From the NCBI GenBank assembly GCA_965249005.1, contig CBDFLD010000006.1, positions 1 through 64,000 of the forward strand: 64,000 bases of DNA, read 5' to 3'. This document shows, piece by piece, positions 14,822-24,326 of the stretch. This stretch comes from CBDFLD01 sp965249005. Lineage in GTDB: Bacteria > Acidobacteriota > UBA6911. Each line of letters begins with the position of its first letter. The first letter of the stretch is position 1. A model generated the notes under the pieces. The model searched no databases. It worked only from the letters and a program-made list of their open reading frames with translations, and was not told the origin of the DNA. The translations under genes were made by a program, and so were the position numbers.

Positions 14822-15736
14822 TCAGGACTTTCTGGCCAGATGGGGGTATGCGGCTGCCAGTTGGGATGGCACTTGCTGGGGGCTCTGGTCCAGTTCCTGC
14901 AGGATGTCGAACGCGTTGGCGAGAGCCTGTCCCTGGAAATGATTGTTCGTGATGGCGTAGGTCTCGACGGCGCCGTCCTTGACGATCTTGATCAGCCGCG
15001 AGACCTCCGAGATTTCCTCTTTCGAGTACAGGTAATCGTAGCGCGCGTCCCTACCCGCATCCTCCTTGAACCAGTTCTTGTAGTTGCGGCCATGCAGGCG
15101 AAAGTAGCCGACGGGGGAGGTTACCCGCGCCAATGGTTGAAGGGAGTTGCCGATCACCGGTTGATCGACGTTGCAGAAAGCGACGCCGCTGTTGCTCAGG
15201 AATTCGTAGAACGACTCCTGGTTCCATGTTCCGTGTCTCAATTCTACGACGAGGGGAAACTCTTGAAGGGACGCGAATACCCTGGTCAAGTATTCGTGGT
15301 TTGGCTCCGTGTTTCGAAAGCTCCAGGGGAACTGAATCAGCAAGGCTCCCAAAAACCCGGCTTCCGCCAGCGGCGCCATGGATCTTCGAACCTCGTCGCA
15401 TTCCATCGACAAGGCGTGGGCGGCTTCCTTCCGTTCATGTGTGATTTTCTGCCACGCTTTGGCAGTAAACTTGAATCGTTTGTTGTTGCGGACGCGTCGC
15501 GCCCAGGAAGCGGAGTCTCTGGGACGAGGGGGATGATAAAAGGAGCTGTTGATCTCTATCGTATCGACGTAGTCCGCCAAAAAGGCCAACGGGTCAAAAG
15601 AGTGGCTTTTCTTTGAGGGATAAACGATTCCATCCCAATCCTTGTAGTGCCATCCAGCGGGCCCCACCCGAACATTGGAGGGTCGGGCCGAGGGTTGAAA
15701 GAGGGATCCCTGCGACGGATCCGGAGGGGAAGACAT
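14822..15736 (-). CDS. DUF72 family protein (YecE-like)
   Basis: 304 residues with TIM-barrel-type DUF72 signatures: VRVGPAGWHYKDWDGIVYP near residue 22, TIEINSSFYHPPR near 58, RFKFTAKAWQKITH near 87, VVELRHGTWNQ near 160 and YFRLHGRN near 210. The function of the family is not settled. It is the first host gene beyond the tRNA-Phe. Confidence 0.9.
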   Translation of the reverse strand: MSSPPDPSQGSLFQPSARPSNVRVGPAGWHYKDWDGIVYPSKKSHSFDPLAFLADYVDTIEINSSFYHPPRPRDSASWARRVRNNKRFKFTAKAWQKITHERKEAAHALSMECDEVRRSMAPLAEAGFLGALLIQFPWSFRNTEPNHEYLTRVFASLQEFPLVVELRHGTWNQESFYEFLSNSGVAFCNVDQPVIGNSLQPLARVTSPVGYFRLHGRNYKNWFKEDAGRDARYDYLYSKEEISEVSRLIKIVKDGAVETYAITNNHFQGQALANAFDILQELDQSPQQVPSQLAAAYPHLARKS

Positions 15737-15819
15737 CGCGCCTCCATCGGTGCAAAACTGACTTGCCCAGCTGACCGGCTTGGTTCTCTGGCAAGGCCGA
15801 TTCGCACCACCAAACCCCG

Positions 15820-16623
15820 CTAACCGATCACCACCCCGATCATGGAGCCGGCTCCCAATTGAAGGACGGATGCGGCGGAGCCACCCTGAACCGCAATTTC
15901 CAGATACCCGGTACTCCCCGGAACCACGAATACATCGCCGGGGTTACCTTCCGCAAAAGTTCTCCGAAAGCTCGCGATCTCTCGCTTGCCGGCCAGGATC
16001 TTACAGGGTCTCGATTCTTCACTGTAGACGGGAACGTCCTCCCGCTTCAAGTTGGTGACGAGGTTTCCGAATTGATCCACCGTGAGAATTGCTGCCTGTA
16101 TGAGATTCTCCCTGACTCGCTTTGGAGCTGCGGTCGGCAACCGAACCGGTTTGTCGAGAACCGGACCGAAATTATCCAGCGTCACATCCTTGCTCAGGTA
16201 CGCGGCCGCAGGCGCGAATATATCGCGGCCGTGGAACGTCGATGAGACCGGCTTGCGGAAGAAATGATCGTAGATGATTTCATGCACCTGCATTTCCGGC
16301 TCGCGTTCGAGCACGTGCGTCAGCAGCCCATTGTCCGGAGCAACGAATTGTTGTCCGCCGCCCGATGCCACCAGGGCTTTTCGGGCCGTCCCCACTCCGG
16401 GATCCACGACGGCGAGATGAATCGTCCGGGCCGGAAAATAGGCGTATGCTTGCCCGAGAGTAAATGCTCCCGTGGCCACATCATGGGGGGGAATATCGTG
16501 AGCGACGTCAATGAATTCGAGATCGGGATTGATGCCGAGCATCACCCCTTTCATCGCCGCTACAAAGTAGTCGCGCGTGCCGAAGTCCGTCATCAGCGTG
16601 ACGATGTGTCTTGAGTTCTCCAT
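15820..16623 (-). CDS. SAM hydroxide adenosyltransferase (DUF62 family)
   Basis: 267 residues. Family motifs: LMTDFGTRDYFVAAMKG (residues 10-26), AVVDPGVGTAR (71-81), FHGRDIFAPAAAYL (130-143) and VDQFGNLVTNL (near 185). The family hydrolyses S-adenosylmethionine to adenosine and methionine using activated water. Length is normal. It is separated from the DUF72 gene by about 80 bases and may share its transcript. Confidence 0.92.
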   Translation of the reverse strand: MENSRHIVTLMTDFGTRDYFVAAMKGVMLGINPDLEFIDVAHDIPPHDVATGAFTLGQAYAYFPARTIHLAVVDPGVGTARKALVASGGGQQFVAPDNGLLTHVLEREPEMQVHEIIYDHFFRKPVSSTFHGRDIFAPAAAYLSKDVTLDNFGPVLDKPVRLPTAAPKRVRENLIQAAILTVDQFGNLVTNLKREDVPVYSEESRPCKILAGKREIASFRRTFAEGNPGDVFVVPGSTGYLEIAVQGGSAASVLQLGAGSMIGVVIG

Positions 16624-16807
16624 AAGCTGCCCTCTCCACTATTCTATTCGGAAATCCGCCGGGGGAGCTCACGAATTCCACTATCTTCCCATACCTATAC
16701 ATGTCGGCCCGAACGCTTGACTGCAATAGAGTGGCGCTGTATTGTTAAGACTAGCATTGTAAATGGTTTATGGCTATCCCGCCTGGCTGGACACGAAGGG
16801 GAGAGAC

Positions 16808-17977
16808 TTGAGGGCACAGATCTACCTCGACAACAGTGCCACGACCCGGGTTGACGACCGGGTCTTGGAGACGATGTTGCCATTCCTGCAGCAAGATTTT
16901 GGCAACGCAAGCTCCATCCACACTTTCGGCCAGGTAGCCCGGGCGGCAGTCGAAGATGCACGCCGTGGGGTTGCCGATCTCATCGGCTCGGGTACGCGTG
17001 AAATCGTTTTCACTTCCGGCGGGACCGAATCGGACAATGCAGCCCTCTGGGGGGTCTTTCGCAGCCAATACCGGCCGGGCAACCACATCATCACAACAAA
17101 GATCGAGCACCCAGCCATACTCGCGACTTGTCGGGCACTGGAGTCGGAGGGGGCACAGGTCACTTATCTTCCGGTGGACTCGTCCGGACGTATAAGAGCC
17201 GAGGCAGTTTCGGAGGCTATCACGGAAGAAACGATTCTGATTTCGATCATGATGGCCAACAATGAGACCGGTGTCATCCAGCCGATCTCCGCGATCGCCA
17301 GGACCGCAAGGGAGCACGGGGTCCGGTTTCACACGGATGCGGTTCAGGCGGCCGGCAAGATCCCGATTGACGTCGAATCTCTCGGTGTGGACTTGCTTTC
17401 ACTATCCGGGCACAAGATCCACGCGCCCAAAGGAATCGGGGTTCTCTATCTCCGGCAGGGCACGAAGTTGGCACCCCTGATGAGAGGGGGCAGTCACGAG
17501 CGCAAGCGCCGTGCGGGGACGGAAAACGTCCCCGGCATCGTAGGACTTGGAGAAGCGGCGCGGCTCTCGTCGGAGCGTCTCGAAGAAATGGCCACTCGCG
17601 TCGCGGGACTCCGCGATCATCTGGAAGGCACAATCTGCGAGCGAATTCCCGGCGTTCGAATCAACGGGGATCGCGCGCACCGTCTTCCCAACATTGCGAA
17701 TCTGGCCCTCGAGGGGTTGGAAGGGGAGGCCCTCGTCATCGCCATGGACCTGGAAGGCGTGGCGATCAGCACAGGGTCCGCGTGCTCTTCGGGTTCGCTG
17801 GAACCTTCGCATGTTTTGATCACCATGGGGCTGCGGGCCGAAGTCGTGCAGAGCTCACTTCGCTTCAGCCTGTGCTTTCACAACACCCGAGAGGAAACGG
17901 AGCGCGTGGCAGACTTGCTGACACGTGTAGCGCAACGAATGCACCGGCCGCGCCGATCAGGCCGGGCGTCTGCCTGA
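16808..17977 (+). CDS. Cysteine desulfurase (IscS/NifS type)
   Basis: 389 residues from a TTG at 16808, chosen because AAGGGGAG precedes it and YLDNSATT then falls at the usual place; the frame is open back to 16763. PLP lysine in LSGHKIHAPKG, RAGTENVPG loop, and active-site cysteine loop STGSACSSGSLEPSHV, short as in class I enzymes. It provides persulfide sulfur for Fe-S clusters and tRNA thiolation. No isc/suf partner is next to it. Confidence 0.92.
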   Translation: MRAQIYLDNSATTRVDDRVLETMLPFLQQDFGNASSIHTFGQVARAAVEDARRGVADLIGSGTREIVFTSGGTESDNAALWGVFRSQYRPGNHIITTKIEHPAILATCRALESEGAQVTYLPVDSSGRIRAEAVSEAITEETILISIMMANNETGVIQPISAIARTAREHGVRFHTDAVQAAGKIPIDVESLGVDLLSLSGHKIHAPKGIGVLYLRQGTKLAPLMRGGSHERKRRAGTENVPGIVGLGEAARLSSERLEEMATRVAGLRDHLEGTICERIPGVRINGDRAHRLPNIANLALEGLEGEALVIAMDLEGVAISTGSACSSGSLEPSHVLITMGLRAEVVQSSLRFSLCFHNTREETERVADLLTRVAQRMHRPRRSGRASA

Positions 17978-17980
17978 GGC

Positions 17981-18006
17981 AGCGAGAGCAGCGAGAGCAG
18001 CGAGAT
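17981..18006. repeat. Short tandem repeat, 9-bp unit
   Basis: AGCGAGAGC occurs nearly three times in a row directly after the cysteine desulfurase stop codon. Confidence 0.7.
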
Positions 18007-18121
18007 GGCAGAGGTACTTCGAGAGCGAACCGTGGGAGATGTCGTCATCCTGTACATCCACACCAAGCTCAAGGGACCGGGAGAAAGTACAGTGAAGCAA
18101 CGCGTCGACGAGACGAGTTGA
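18005..18121 (+). pseudogene. Possible remnant of a STAS-domain gene
   Basis: A 38-codon frame starting MAEVLRERTVGDVVILYIHT and ending QRVDETS. The VGDVVILYIHTKLKGPGES pattern resembles the first two strands and loop of anti-sigma-factor-antagonist (STAS) proteins, which are about 100 residues long. The rest is missing. The remainder of 17978-18297 holds nothing else I recognise. Confidence 0.35.
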
Positions 18122-18297
18122 CGGCAGCCCGGCCGGGCTGACCGGTTCCCTTCTCCATATCGAGGCGTAAGTCGCACCGTTCGCCAGCCTTGTGGTGCGA
18201 GCATTCCTCCAATAAGGTCTGCACCGGATCAAGGATTCAGGTAACATTTCTCGCGCGTCAGTCTGGGTCTGACACCCGACCCCTGCCGGAGATGCCT

Positions 18298-20109
18298 ATG
18301 AAGAAGGCCGTTGCTGTTTTTTACTTTCTCTTTGGCTTCGTCTCCGTCTCCGCTCAAACCTCGTCGCTGAATGGCCGTTGGTTGTTTCATGGCGTAAGCG
18401 GGTCCGGCAGCAGAGCGCCGCTCTTGATACTGGAAGTGTCCAGGGACGGGCGCGAGGCGAAGCTCCTGAGCACGACCGCCCCGACGGGAGCACAACTGGA
18501 ATCGTTCAAAGCTGACGGAAACGCCATTCACCTCGTTTTGGGCCTCGGGATGCGGGCACTCACCTTCGAGGGCCGGTTGCAAGGAGATACGATCGAAGGA
18601 AAACTGGAAGGTGCGAGGTTGGCATTCATTGCAGAGCGCACCCAAAGGGATACGATCGAGTTGCGTCCTGCCACCGGGGAACGCCAGGCTCTTTCGCAGG
18701 CCCTTCGAATTCGCGCCCCCAAGGAGCGAATCGCGGCCCTGAGTGAATTCTTGCAAAAGCACCCCGAAAGCGGACTTCGAGGCTCCGTTCGCGAGATGAT
18801 TTTTTCCGCCACCATGGAGGGAGCATCGAGCAAAAGCGAGATGCTGCAGGCTGGGGAGGAGTTTATCGAAAGCTCACCCGACAAACCGAATGCAAAGAGG
18901 AAGGTGGCATCCCGTCTGGCCACAATCCACCACCTACTGGACCAGGCCGAGCAGTATGCCCGAGAAGCACTCGAAGATTTCGCAGGACCTGAACGAAACC
19001 GGGCCGCCTACCTCGACACCTTGGGCGGGATCTTGTTTGACAGGGGCAAACTAAACAAAGCGGCCACTCACTTGGAGCAGGCTCACCAGCTCGATCCCGA
19101 CCGGGGTGAGTACGCTTTGCACCTGGCTCAAGTGCTGGAGGCTCAAGGACAGAATACCCAGGCTCGGGAGCTCTACCTTGCCACATACATCCGCGGGGGA
19201 GATCCCACGGCCAGGGTGCGTCTGGAGTCGACCTACAAAAGAGAGCACGGATCACTCGAAGGCTTGCACGAGCTGATCGACCGGGGCTACGCGGAGCGGC
19301 CTCCATGGTTCGAGCCGGGAACATACAAGGGAACGGTCAAGCAAAACGTCCTGTTGGCGGAGCTTTTTACCGGATCCGAGTGTGGTCCCTGCCAGGCGTC
19401 CGACACGGCGTTCGACGGACTGCTGGAGCATTATCCCGACACGGTGGTGACCGTCGTGCAATACCATCTTGACGTTCCGGCCCCGGACCCGTTGACCAAC
19501 AGCGACGCGATGGACAGAGGCCGCTACTATCAGGTACAGGGCACTCCAACGGCGGTCTTTGGCGGCACCGAGCGACATACCGGCGGCGGTCATTTCGGTC
19601 TCGCGGACAAGCTGTTTCTGGCTTACCAGCAGATGATCACCCCGCTGCTGGACCGAAGCCATGCGGTGGAATTACAGGCGGAGGCCGAGCTCGAGCAAGA
19701 CACGGTCCGGGTGCAGGTCCGAGTGAAGGCCAAAGAAGGGCTCCCACTGGATGCGCTCCGACTGCGCATTGTGCTATTGGAGGGGACAGCGCACTACACG
19801 GGGAGAAACGGCATCCACCTTCACCGGGAAGTTGCAAGAAAGCTATTGGGTGGTGCGGAGGGGTTCCCGCTGGCGACGAGCGAGTCCAAGGTGTCCACGC
19901 CCGAAGGGGCTGCGTTCGACGTGGAGGCAGATCTCGTAGCGCTGGAAGCCGAACTGAGACGATTCCTTACAGAGTTCAAGCAAAAGGAAAAGCCTAAGTC
20001 ACTTGGGCTCACACACCGTCTCGAGCGCGATGATTTGTCAGTCGTGGTCTTCGTGCAGGACGATGACACTCGGGAGGTGCTCCACGCGCTGCGTCTGGAG
20101 TTGCGATGA
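18298..20109 (+). CDS. Secreted TPR protein with thioredoxin-like CGPC domain
   Basis: 603 residues. Signal peptide at 1-18 (KKAVAVFYFLFGFVSVSAQ). Residues about 20-110 form a beta domain, 190-320 a TPR array (AAYLDTLGGILFDRGKLNKA, ALHLAQVLEAQGQNTQARELY), and 345-470 a thioredoxin-like domain with CGPC at about 362 (ELFTGSECGPCQASDTAFD) and a cis-Pro-like GTPTAVF. The C-terminal part recalls Omp28-type proteins. A periplasmic redox or scaffold role is likely. ATG 18292 is an equal alternative start. Confidence 0.75.
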   Translation: MKKAVAVFYFLFGFVSVSAQTSSLNGRWLFHGVSGSGSRAPLLILEVSRDGREAKLLSTTAPTGAQLESFKADGNAIHLVLGLGMRALTFEGRLQGDTIEGKLEGARLAFIAERTQRDTIELRPATGERQALSQALRIRAPKERIAALSEFLQKHPESGLRGSVREMIFSATMEGASSKSEMLQAGEEFIESSPDKPNAKRKVASRLATIHHLLDQAEQYAREALEDFAGPERNRAAYLDTLGGILFDRGKLNKAATHLEQAHQLDPDRGEYALHLAQVLEAQGQNTQARELYLATYIRGGDPTARVRLESTYKREHGSLEGLHELIDRGYAERPPWFEPGTYKGTVKQNVLLAELFTGSECGPCQASDTAFDGLLEHYPDTVVTVVQYHLDVPAPDPLTNSDAMDRGRYYQVQGTPTAVFGGTERHTGGGHFGLADKLFLAYQQMITPLLDRSHAVELQAEAELEQDTVRVQVRVKAKEGLPLDALRLRIVLLEGTAHYTGRNGIHLHREVARKLLGGAEGFPLATSESKVSTPEGAAFDVEADLVALEAELRRFLTEFKQKEKPKSLGLTHRLERDDLSVVVFVQDDDTREVLHALRLELR

Positions 20110-20161
20110 TATCGGTGTACGTCGGCTGTGGTATCGGCGGATTGGCGAATACGGGAATTCG

Positions 20162-20578
20162 CTAGACCTCTTGAAGCTCCACGGCATTGGCATCTTGCCG
20201 CGCTTCTTGCACGGGAGCGACGCGTGGTTTCGAGCGCTTGTGGAAATCGGTCAAGGCAGCTTCCATGATGGGTCGGTCGATGATCCCCAGATCGACCAGT
20301 AGTTTCCCGATGGGCGGCGCCTCACGCCTCTGCATCTGAAGAAACCGGTCGACATCCTCTTGATTCAGGAATCCCAGCTTGACGGCAGTCTTTCCAAAAT
20401 CCAGATCGTAGTCATCGTGGACCCTCAGGGTCTCGATCACCTGGCCGGGTGTCATTCTCCCTTCCCGAACTGCGATCCGGCCCATGGGAGTTCGGAGTTG
20501 GTGTTGCTCATCCAGCGCGCGCAGCACTTGCGCTGCGGTAGCCAGGCGACGGACAACGAGGTAGCTTCCAAAGAACAT
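20162..20578 (-). CDS. Hypothetical protein with GspE-N-like repeats
   Basis: 138 residues from ATG 20578, which has AGAGGAAAG upstream; a longer frame begins at 20644. Two or three repeats of a pattern such as ATAAQVLRALDEQHQL, MTPGQVIETLRVHDDYD and LNQEDVDRFLQMQ are similar to the N-terminal helical domain of type II secretion/type IV pilus ATPases, which in some proteins bind cyclic di-GMP. No ATPase domain follows. A regulatory role is possible. Confidence 0.6.
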   Translation of the reverse strand: MFFGSYLVVRRLATAAQVLRALDEQHQLRTPMGRIAVREGRMTPGQVIETLRVHDDYDLDFGKTAVKLGFLNQEDVDRFLQMQRREAPPIGKLLVDLGIIDRPIMEAALTDFHKRSKPRVAPVQEARQDANAVELQEV

Positions 20579-20663
20579 GTTCTTTCCTCTGAGTTTCGTT
20601 CCAGTGTCCATATCGGCACGTGGTACCGGGGCTGTACTGTTCACCGCTCACGGAGTGAGCGGC

Positions 20664-21986
20664 CTACGGGGGCGCCACCGACTTCAATGCTTGGTTTACT
20701 TGCTGGAGCACCTTTTCCGGATCGCGATCGGTCACTTTCAAGACTCTTCCGGTTCCGGCCGGGGACCATCGGTCGAACATGCGCGAGGAAACAAAGCCGG
20801 CGAAGACAGAAACAAAAGGGACGCCCGAGACGGTGGCGACATGTTGTCCCGCGGAGTCATAGCCGACATAGAGCCAGCTCCGCGAGATGATCTGCGCAAA
20901 GGCAGCAAACGTGCCACGACAGATCGTGAGTCTGCTGCCCCCGACGCGCTGGGCGGCTCTTTGCACCCGGGCTTCTTCATCCCCGCCTGCCCCGGCATCG
21001 ACATAGATCGCTGCGTCGAACGCGGTGAGCCGGCGAAGCAGTCCTTCTTCGAATGGATCTGGAATTCGTTTTTCTTCGTTGTGCCCGACGCCAAAACTGA
21101 CTGAGACTATCGGCTCATCCACGGCAGCCGCGCTTTCGCCCACACAGATGTAGGGACGTGCCTGCTCGATCCCGAAGGTCTCCCGGAGCCAGCGTGCAGT
21201 CAGCTGGTAGAGCGAATCACGGCTGGACTGTCCGTAGGCGCGGCTTTCGAAAAAATAGTAATTCTCTTCGGGGCACACTGGAAGCAAGCCGAGTTGCGTC
21301 AGCCGGGAATCCGGGTCGACCACGATGCTATCCGCTCCGTCGAGAATCGAACGCAGATTCGGCCAAACGGCGAGGCGCCCCGTCAACCCGCCATCGCCGA
21401 CGTACGAAACGGGCACATGTCGCACCCGAGGATCATGAGCAAAAAGCGCCCAATTCTTTCCTGGACCCACGAAGAGGATGTCAGCCCGAGGAAATCGCCG
21501 TTTCATGCCATCGAGAATCGTGCTCGTGATGGCGATATCGGCTCCCAGTGATATACGGGACAACACGTAGACCGCGCGGACGTCACGTTTGGCTGAAAAA
21601 GTCCGCGGACCTCTCACCCGCTGATAGCGCTGGTAGAGAACCTTGGCTGGATAATCCGGGTATGCCCCTTCGATCACGCGTGCAAACATTCGTGCATAGT
21701 CATCACAGAGTCTTGGTTCAAATGAATCCGCCAGTCCCTCCGCAATGACGCCGAACAGCGCCCGGCTGGATTCAAGTGAGGTTTCCTCATCGAGCGCCCA
21801 CGCTATGAGTCGATCCAGCTGACTTTCGCGCCACGCCGCGCCGCTGCGACAGGCTTGCAGTAACTCGAGCGCTAGCTTCTCAGCGTTACCTGGGGCGTAA
21901 TTGAATCCTTGTTCGTCTATATCTTGATTCATGGCATTGGGAAACAAAACGTCCGGCCGTCCCGGAGCCGTTGCTTCGCGGGTCAT
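20664..21986 (-). CDS. Glycosyltransferase family 9-like (heptosyltransferase-like) protein
   Basis: 440 residues. Residues 1-125 form a helical N-terminal extension. The first Rossmann half starts RAVYVLSRISLGADIAITST (near 137), and the second contains ICRGTFAAFAQIISRSWLYV and YDSAGQHVATVSGVPFVSVF, the sugar-nucleotide end of GT9 enzymes. Likely transfers a sugar to a lipid or surface glycan. A later start at 21932 (MNQDIDEQ) is possible. A CCGCTCACGGAGTGAGCGG hairpin lies just past its stop. Confidence 0.7.
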   Translation of the reverse strand: MTREATAPGRPDVLFPNAMNQDIDEQGFNYAPGNAEKLALELLQACRSGAAWRESQLDRLIAWALDEETSLESSRALFGVIAEGLADSFEPRLCDDYARMFARVIEGAYPDYPAKVLYQRYQRVRGPRTFSAKRDVRAVYVLSRISLGADIAITSTILDGMKRRFPRADILFVGPGKNWALFAHDPRVRHVPVSYVGDGGLTGRLAVWPNLRSILDGADSIVVDPDSRLTQLGLLPVCPEENYYFFESRAYGQSSRDSLYQLTARWLRETFGIEQARPYICVGESAAAVDEPIVSVSFGVGHNEEKRIPDPFEEGLLRRLTAFDAAIYVDAGAGGDEEARVQRAAQRVGGSRLTICRGTFAAFAQIISRSWLYVGYDSAGQHVATVSGVPFVSVFAGFVSSRMFDRWSPAGTGRVLKVTDRDPEKVLQQVNQALKSVAPP

Positions 21987-22013
21987 TCTATAACGCTACC
22001 TGTGTTTTTTCTT

Positions 22014-22222
22014 ACTCTTGTCTAACTCGGGCGGGCGGATTGCGTGAAACCGATCGCCTCATCCCTTCTTGTTACCCGCACCTGCGGGCGACAGGGAAGG
22101 TCTCCAGACCTGTACCTCGCCGCCCCACGGCGTGGGCGACCTACGATTTCGCCGCGCGTGCGGAAAGCGGATGCCGGGTGAGCGCAGCGGACCAGAAAGG
22201 GCCCGGTGCCACTCTTGTCTAA
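22014..22222. repeat. Candidate miniature insertion between 12-bp direct repeats
   Basis: ACTCTTGTCTAA occurs at 22014-22025 and 22211-22222. The 185 bases between them hold several hairpins (CCGCACCTGCGG, AGGTCTCCAGACCT, CGCC/GGGCG) and no gene. This is the only content of the 320-base gap between the GT9 gene and the amidohydrolase. Confidence 0.5.
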
Positions 22223-22309
22223 TGCCGTTATCCGTGGCATTCTAGGGTTCCCTGTATCGTCCGATCTTTTCGTTATTTGATATTAGGCAAGAGTTTAAGA
22301 GGACCGAAG

Positions 22310-24232
22310 ATGGTATCGCGGGTGCTTCAGGGTCGTTTTTTGGCGCTGTTGCTCGTACTTTGCGGAACGCATGCAGCCCTGAGCGCGCCCGGCCAATCGG
22401 GGACCGGCGCCTTCGTGGCCATTACGGACGTGCGCGTTGTCGATGGCACGGGAAAGACTCCGACGCGTGCCACGGTCCTGATCCGGGGAAGCCGTATCGC
22501 TGCGCTCGGGCTCGATTTGCCGATTCCGGAGGGAGCCAGAGAAATCGTCGGCTCCGGGCATACTCTCATCCCCGGATTGTTCGATTTGCACACGCATTTG
22601 TCCTCCGCCGGCGCGCGAGGGATGACTGGAAATTGGGAAAAAAATCTCAAAGCCTATCTCTACTGTGGCGTCACCTCGGTCGTGGACTTCAGCTTTCATC
22701 CCGAAGCGTACGAACCAATTCGGCGGCTGGTCCAGGACGGCACCGTCGCGGGCCCTCGGATCAGTTTTGCCGCACGCATGACGACCCCCGGTGGTCACGG
22801 TGCCGAAGCCGGACGGGGGGAGCTTTCTGCCCTGCAAGTATTGACCCCGGACGACGCGCGGGCCGCCATGCAACGAATTCTCCCATACGGTCCCGACGCG
22901 ATCAAAGTCTTCACGGATGGCTGGCGCTACGATACCGCTCCGGACATGACCAGCATGACCGAAGACACCCTGGCCGCTATCGTGGAAAGCGCCCATCAAA
23001 ACAACATGGAGGTCTTGACCCATACGGTAACCCTGGAGAAGGCTAAGATAGCGGCCAGGACCGGAGTCGATGCGATCGTGCATGGGATCCGCAACGCGAG
23101 GGTAGATGAAGAGATGATTCTCGCGATCGCGGCGCGGGGAACGATCTACGCGCCGACGCTTTCGGTTTACGAAAGACGTCGCCTGGACCCAGGATCCAGA
23201 CTGCTGACAACCGTGCTCGAGCCGAAGGTTCGCCAATCGATCGAGCAGAGCCCACCGATGCTGAATGAAGATCGAGTCCATCCGCAAGCAGAGGCACGAC
23301 CGGCACCCGACTCAGGGCTCCCTGCTCCATTCGCTCGACGCTGGCAAAACTTGCTGCACAACACCGCCGCGCTCCGCAATGCCGGCGTGACCTTCGCCGC
23401 CGGCACCGATGCTGGAGTGTTGGGAACTTATCACGGCTGGGCAACATTGCGTGAGCTTCAGCTGCTCGTGCTCGGAGGGCTCACGCCATTGGAAGCGATC
23501 ACGGCTGCAACCGGCAACAGCGCCAAGGCCCTCGGGCTCGACTCCGAGCGCGGGACCATTGCGCCCGGCAAACTGGCCGATCTCGTACTGATTGAAGGAA
23601 GACCGGATCAGAGAATCCAGGAAATCGAGAACATCCGTCATGTCTTCATCAACGGCCACCAGTTAGATCGCGCCGGATTGGCGCGCGAGATTGCTTCTCC
23701 GGCGCTGACTGCACTCGCGGGTGTCCCGGCACCGGCACTCATCGACGATTTCGAGCGCAAGGACAGCCGATCCTCATTGGACACTCTGTGGATCCACCGG
23801 ACGGATCCGGGGCACGACCATTCGCGGATGATCTGGGGCAGGATCTTGCGCAGCCCGGGCGACCACGCCCTGGCCATCATGGCCCGGATGTCGCACAAGG
23901 AAAGGCCCTTTGCCCGGGTCGAGGTGCCGCTGAGCCGGGGAGGCATTTCCCCGGTGGAGACACTCGGTTTTCGAGGGTTGCGCTTCGACGTTCGAGGAGA
24001 CGGCGGCTATCGAATCCTGATTGCGACCCGAGGAGTACGCAATACAGACCATTACCAGGCTGGATTTCGTGCCACCGGAAGCTGGCAAGCCGTCGAAGTG
24101 GATTTTGCTTCCCTCCACCGGAACGAACCCGCCCCTTGGACCGGATCCGACTGTCTAAGCTTGATCTTCGAAATCGCACGCCCACCCGGCGCGTTTGGCT
24201 GGCTGGAGTTGGACAATATTACTTTCCAATGA
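22310..24232 (+). CDS. Secreted amidohydrolase fused to a CIA30-like domain
   Basis: 640 residues from ATG 22310 (AAGAGGACCGAAG upstream). Signal peptide 1-25. Residues 35-440 are an imidazolonepropionase/prolidase-like amidohydrolase: metal ligands in FDLHTHLSSA, THTVTLEKA, DAIVHGIRN and FAAGTDAGVLGTYHG. Residues 470-640 (LIDDFERKDSRSSLDTLWIH ... WLELDNITF) look like a CIA30/galactose-binding-type beta domain. Probably hydrolyses a cyclic amide or dipeptide in the periplasm. It lies close to an ALDH gene and could share its transcript. Confidence 0.85.
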   Translation: MVSRVLQGRFLALLLVLCGTHAALSAPGQSGTGAFVAITDVRVVDGTGKTPTRATVLIRGSRIAALGLDLPIPEGAREIVGSGHTLIPGLFDLHTHLSSAGARGMTGNWEKNLKAYLYCGVTSVVDFSFHPEAYEPIRRLVQDGTVAGPRISFAARMTTPGGHGAEAGRGELSALQVLTPDDARAAMQRILPYGPDAIKVFTDGWRYDTAPDMTSMTEDTLAAIVESAHQNNMEVLTHTVTLEKAKIAARTGVDAIVHGIRNARVDEEMILAIAARGTIYAPTLSVYERRRLDPGSRLLTTVLEPKVRQSIEQSPPMLNEDRVHPQAEARPAPDSGLPAPFARRWQNLLHNTAALRNAGVTFAAGTDAGVLGTYHGWATLRELQLLVLGGLTPLEAITAATGNSAKALGLDSERGTIAPGKLADLVLIEGRPDQRIQEIENIRHVFINGHQLDRAGLAREIASPALTALAGVPAPALIDDFERKDSRSSLDTLWIHRTDPGHDHSRMIWGRILRSPGDHALAIMARMSHKERPFARVEVPLSRGGISPVETLGFRGLRFDVRGDGGYRILIATRGVRNTDHYQAGFRATGSWQAVEVDFASLHRNEPAPWTGSDCLSLIFEIARPPGAFGWLELDNITFQ

Positions 24233-24326
24233 GAAAAAATTGAACTGGCTTTCTTGCCGAGGCCTGATTGTGCCGCTTTCAAAGGACCGACACTACCATT
24301 GCCAGTATGAGGGAGAGGGATCCATC

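Noticed and set aside
14840..15616. Plus-strand frame of 258 codons
   Set aside because: Shadow of the DUF72 gene.
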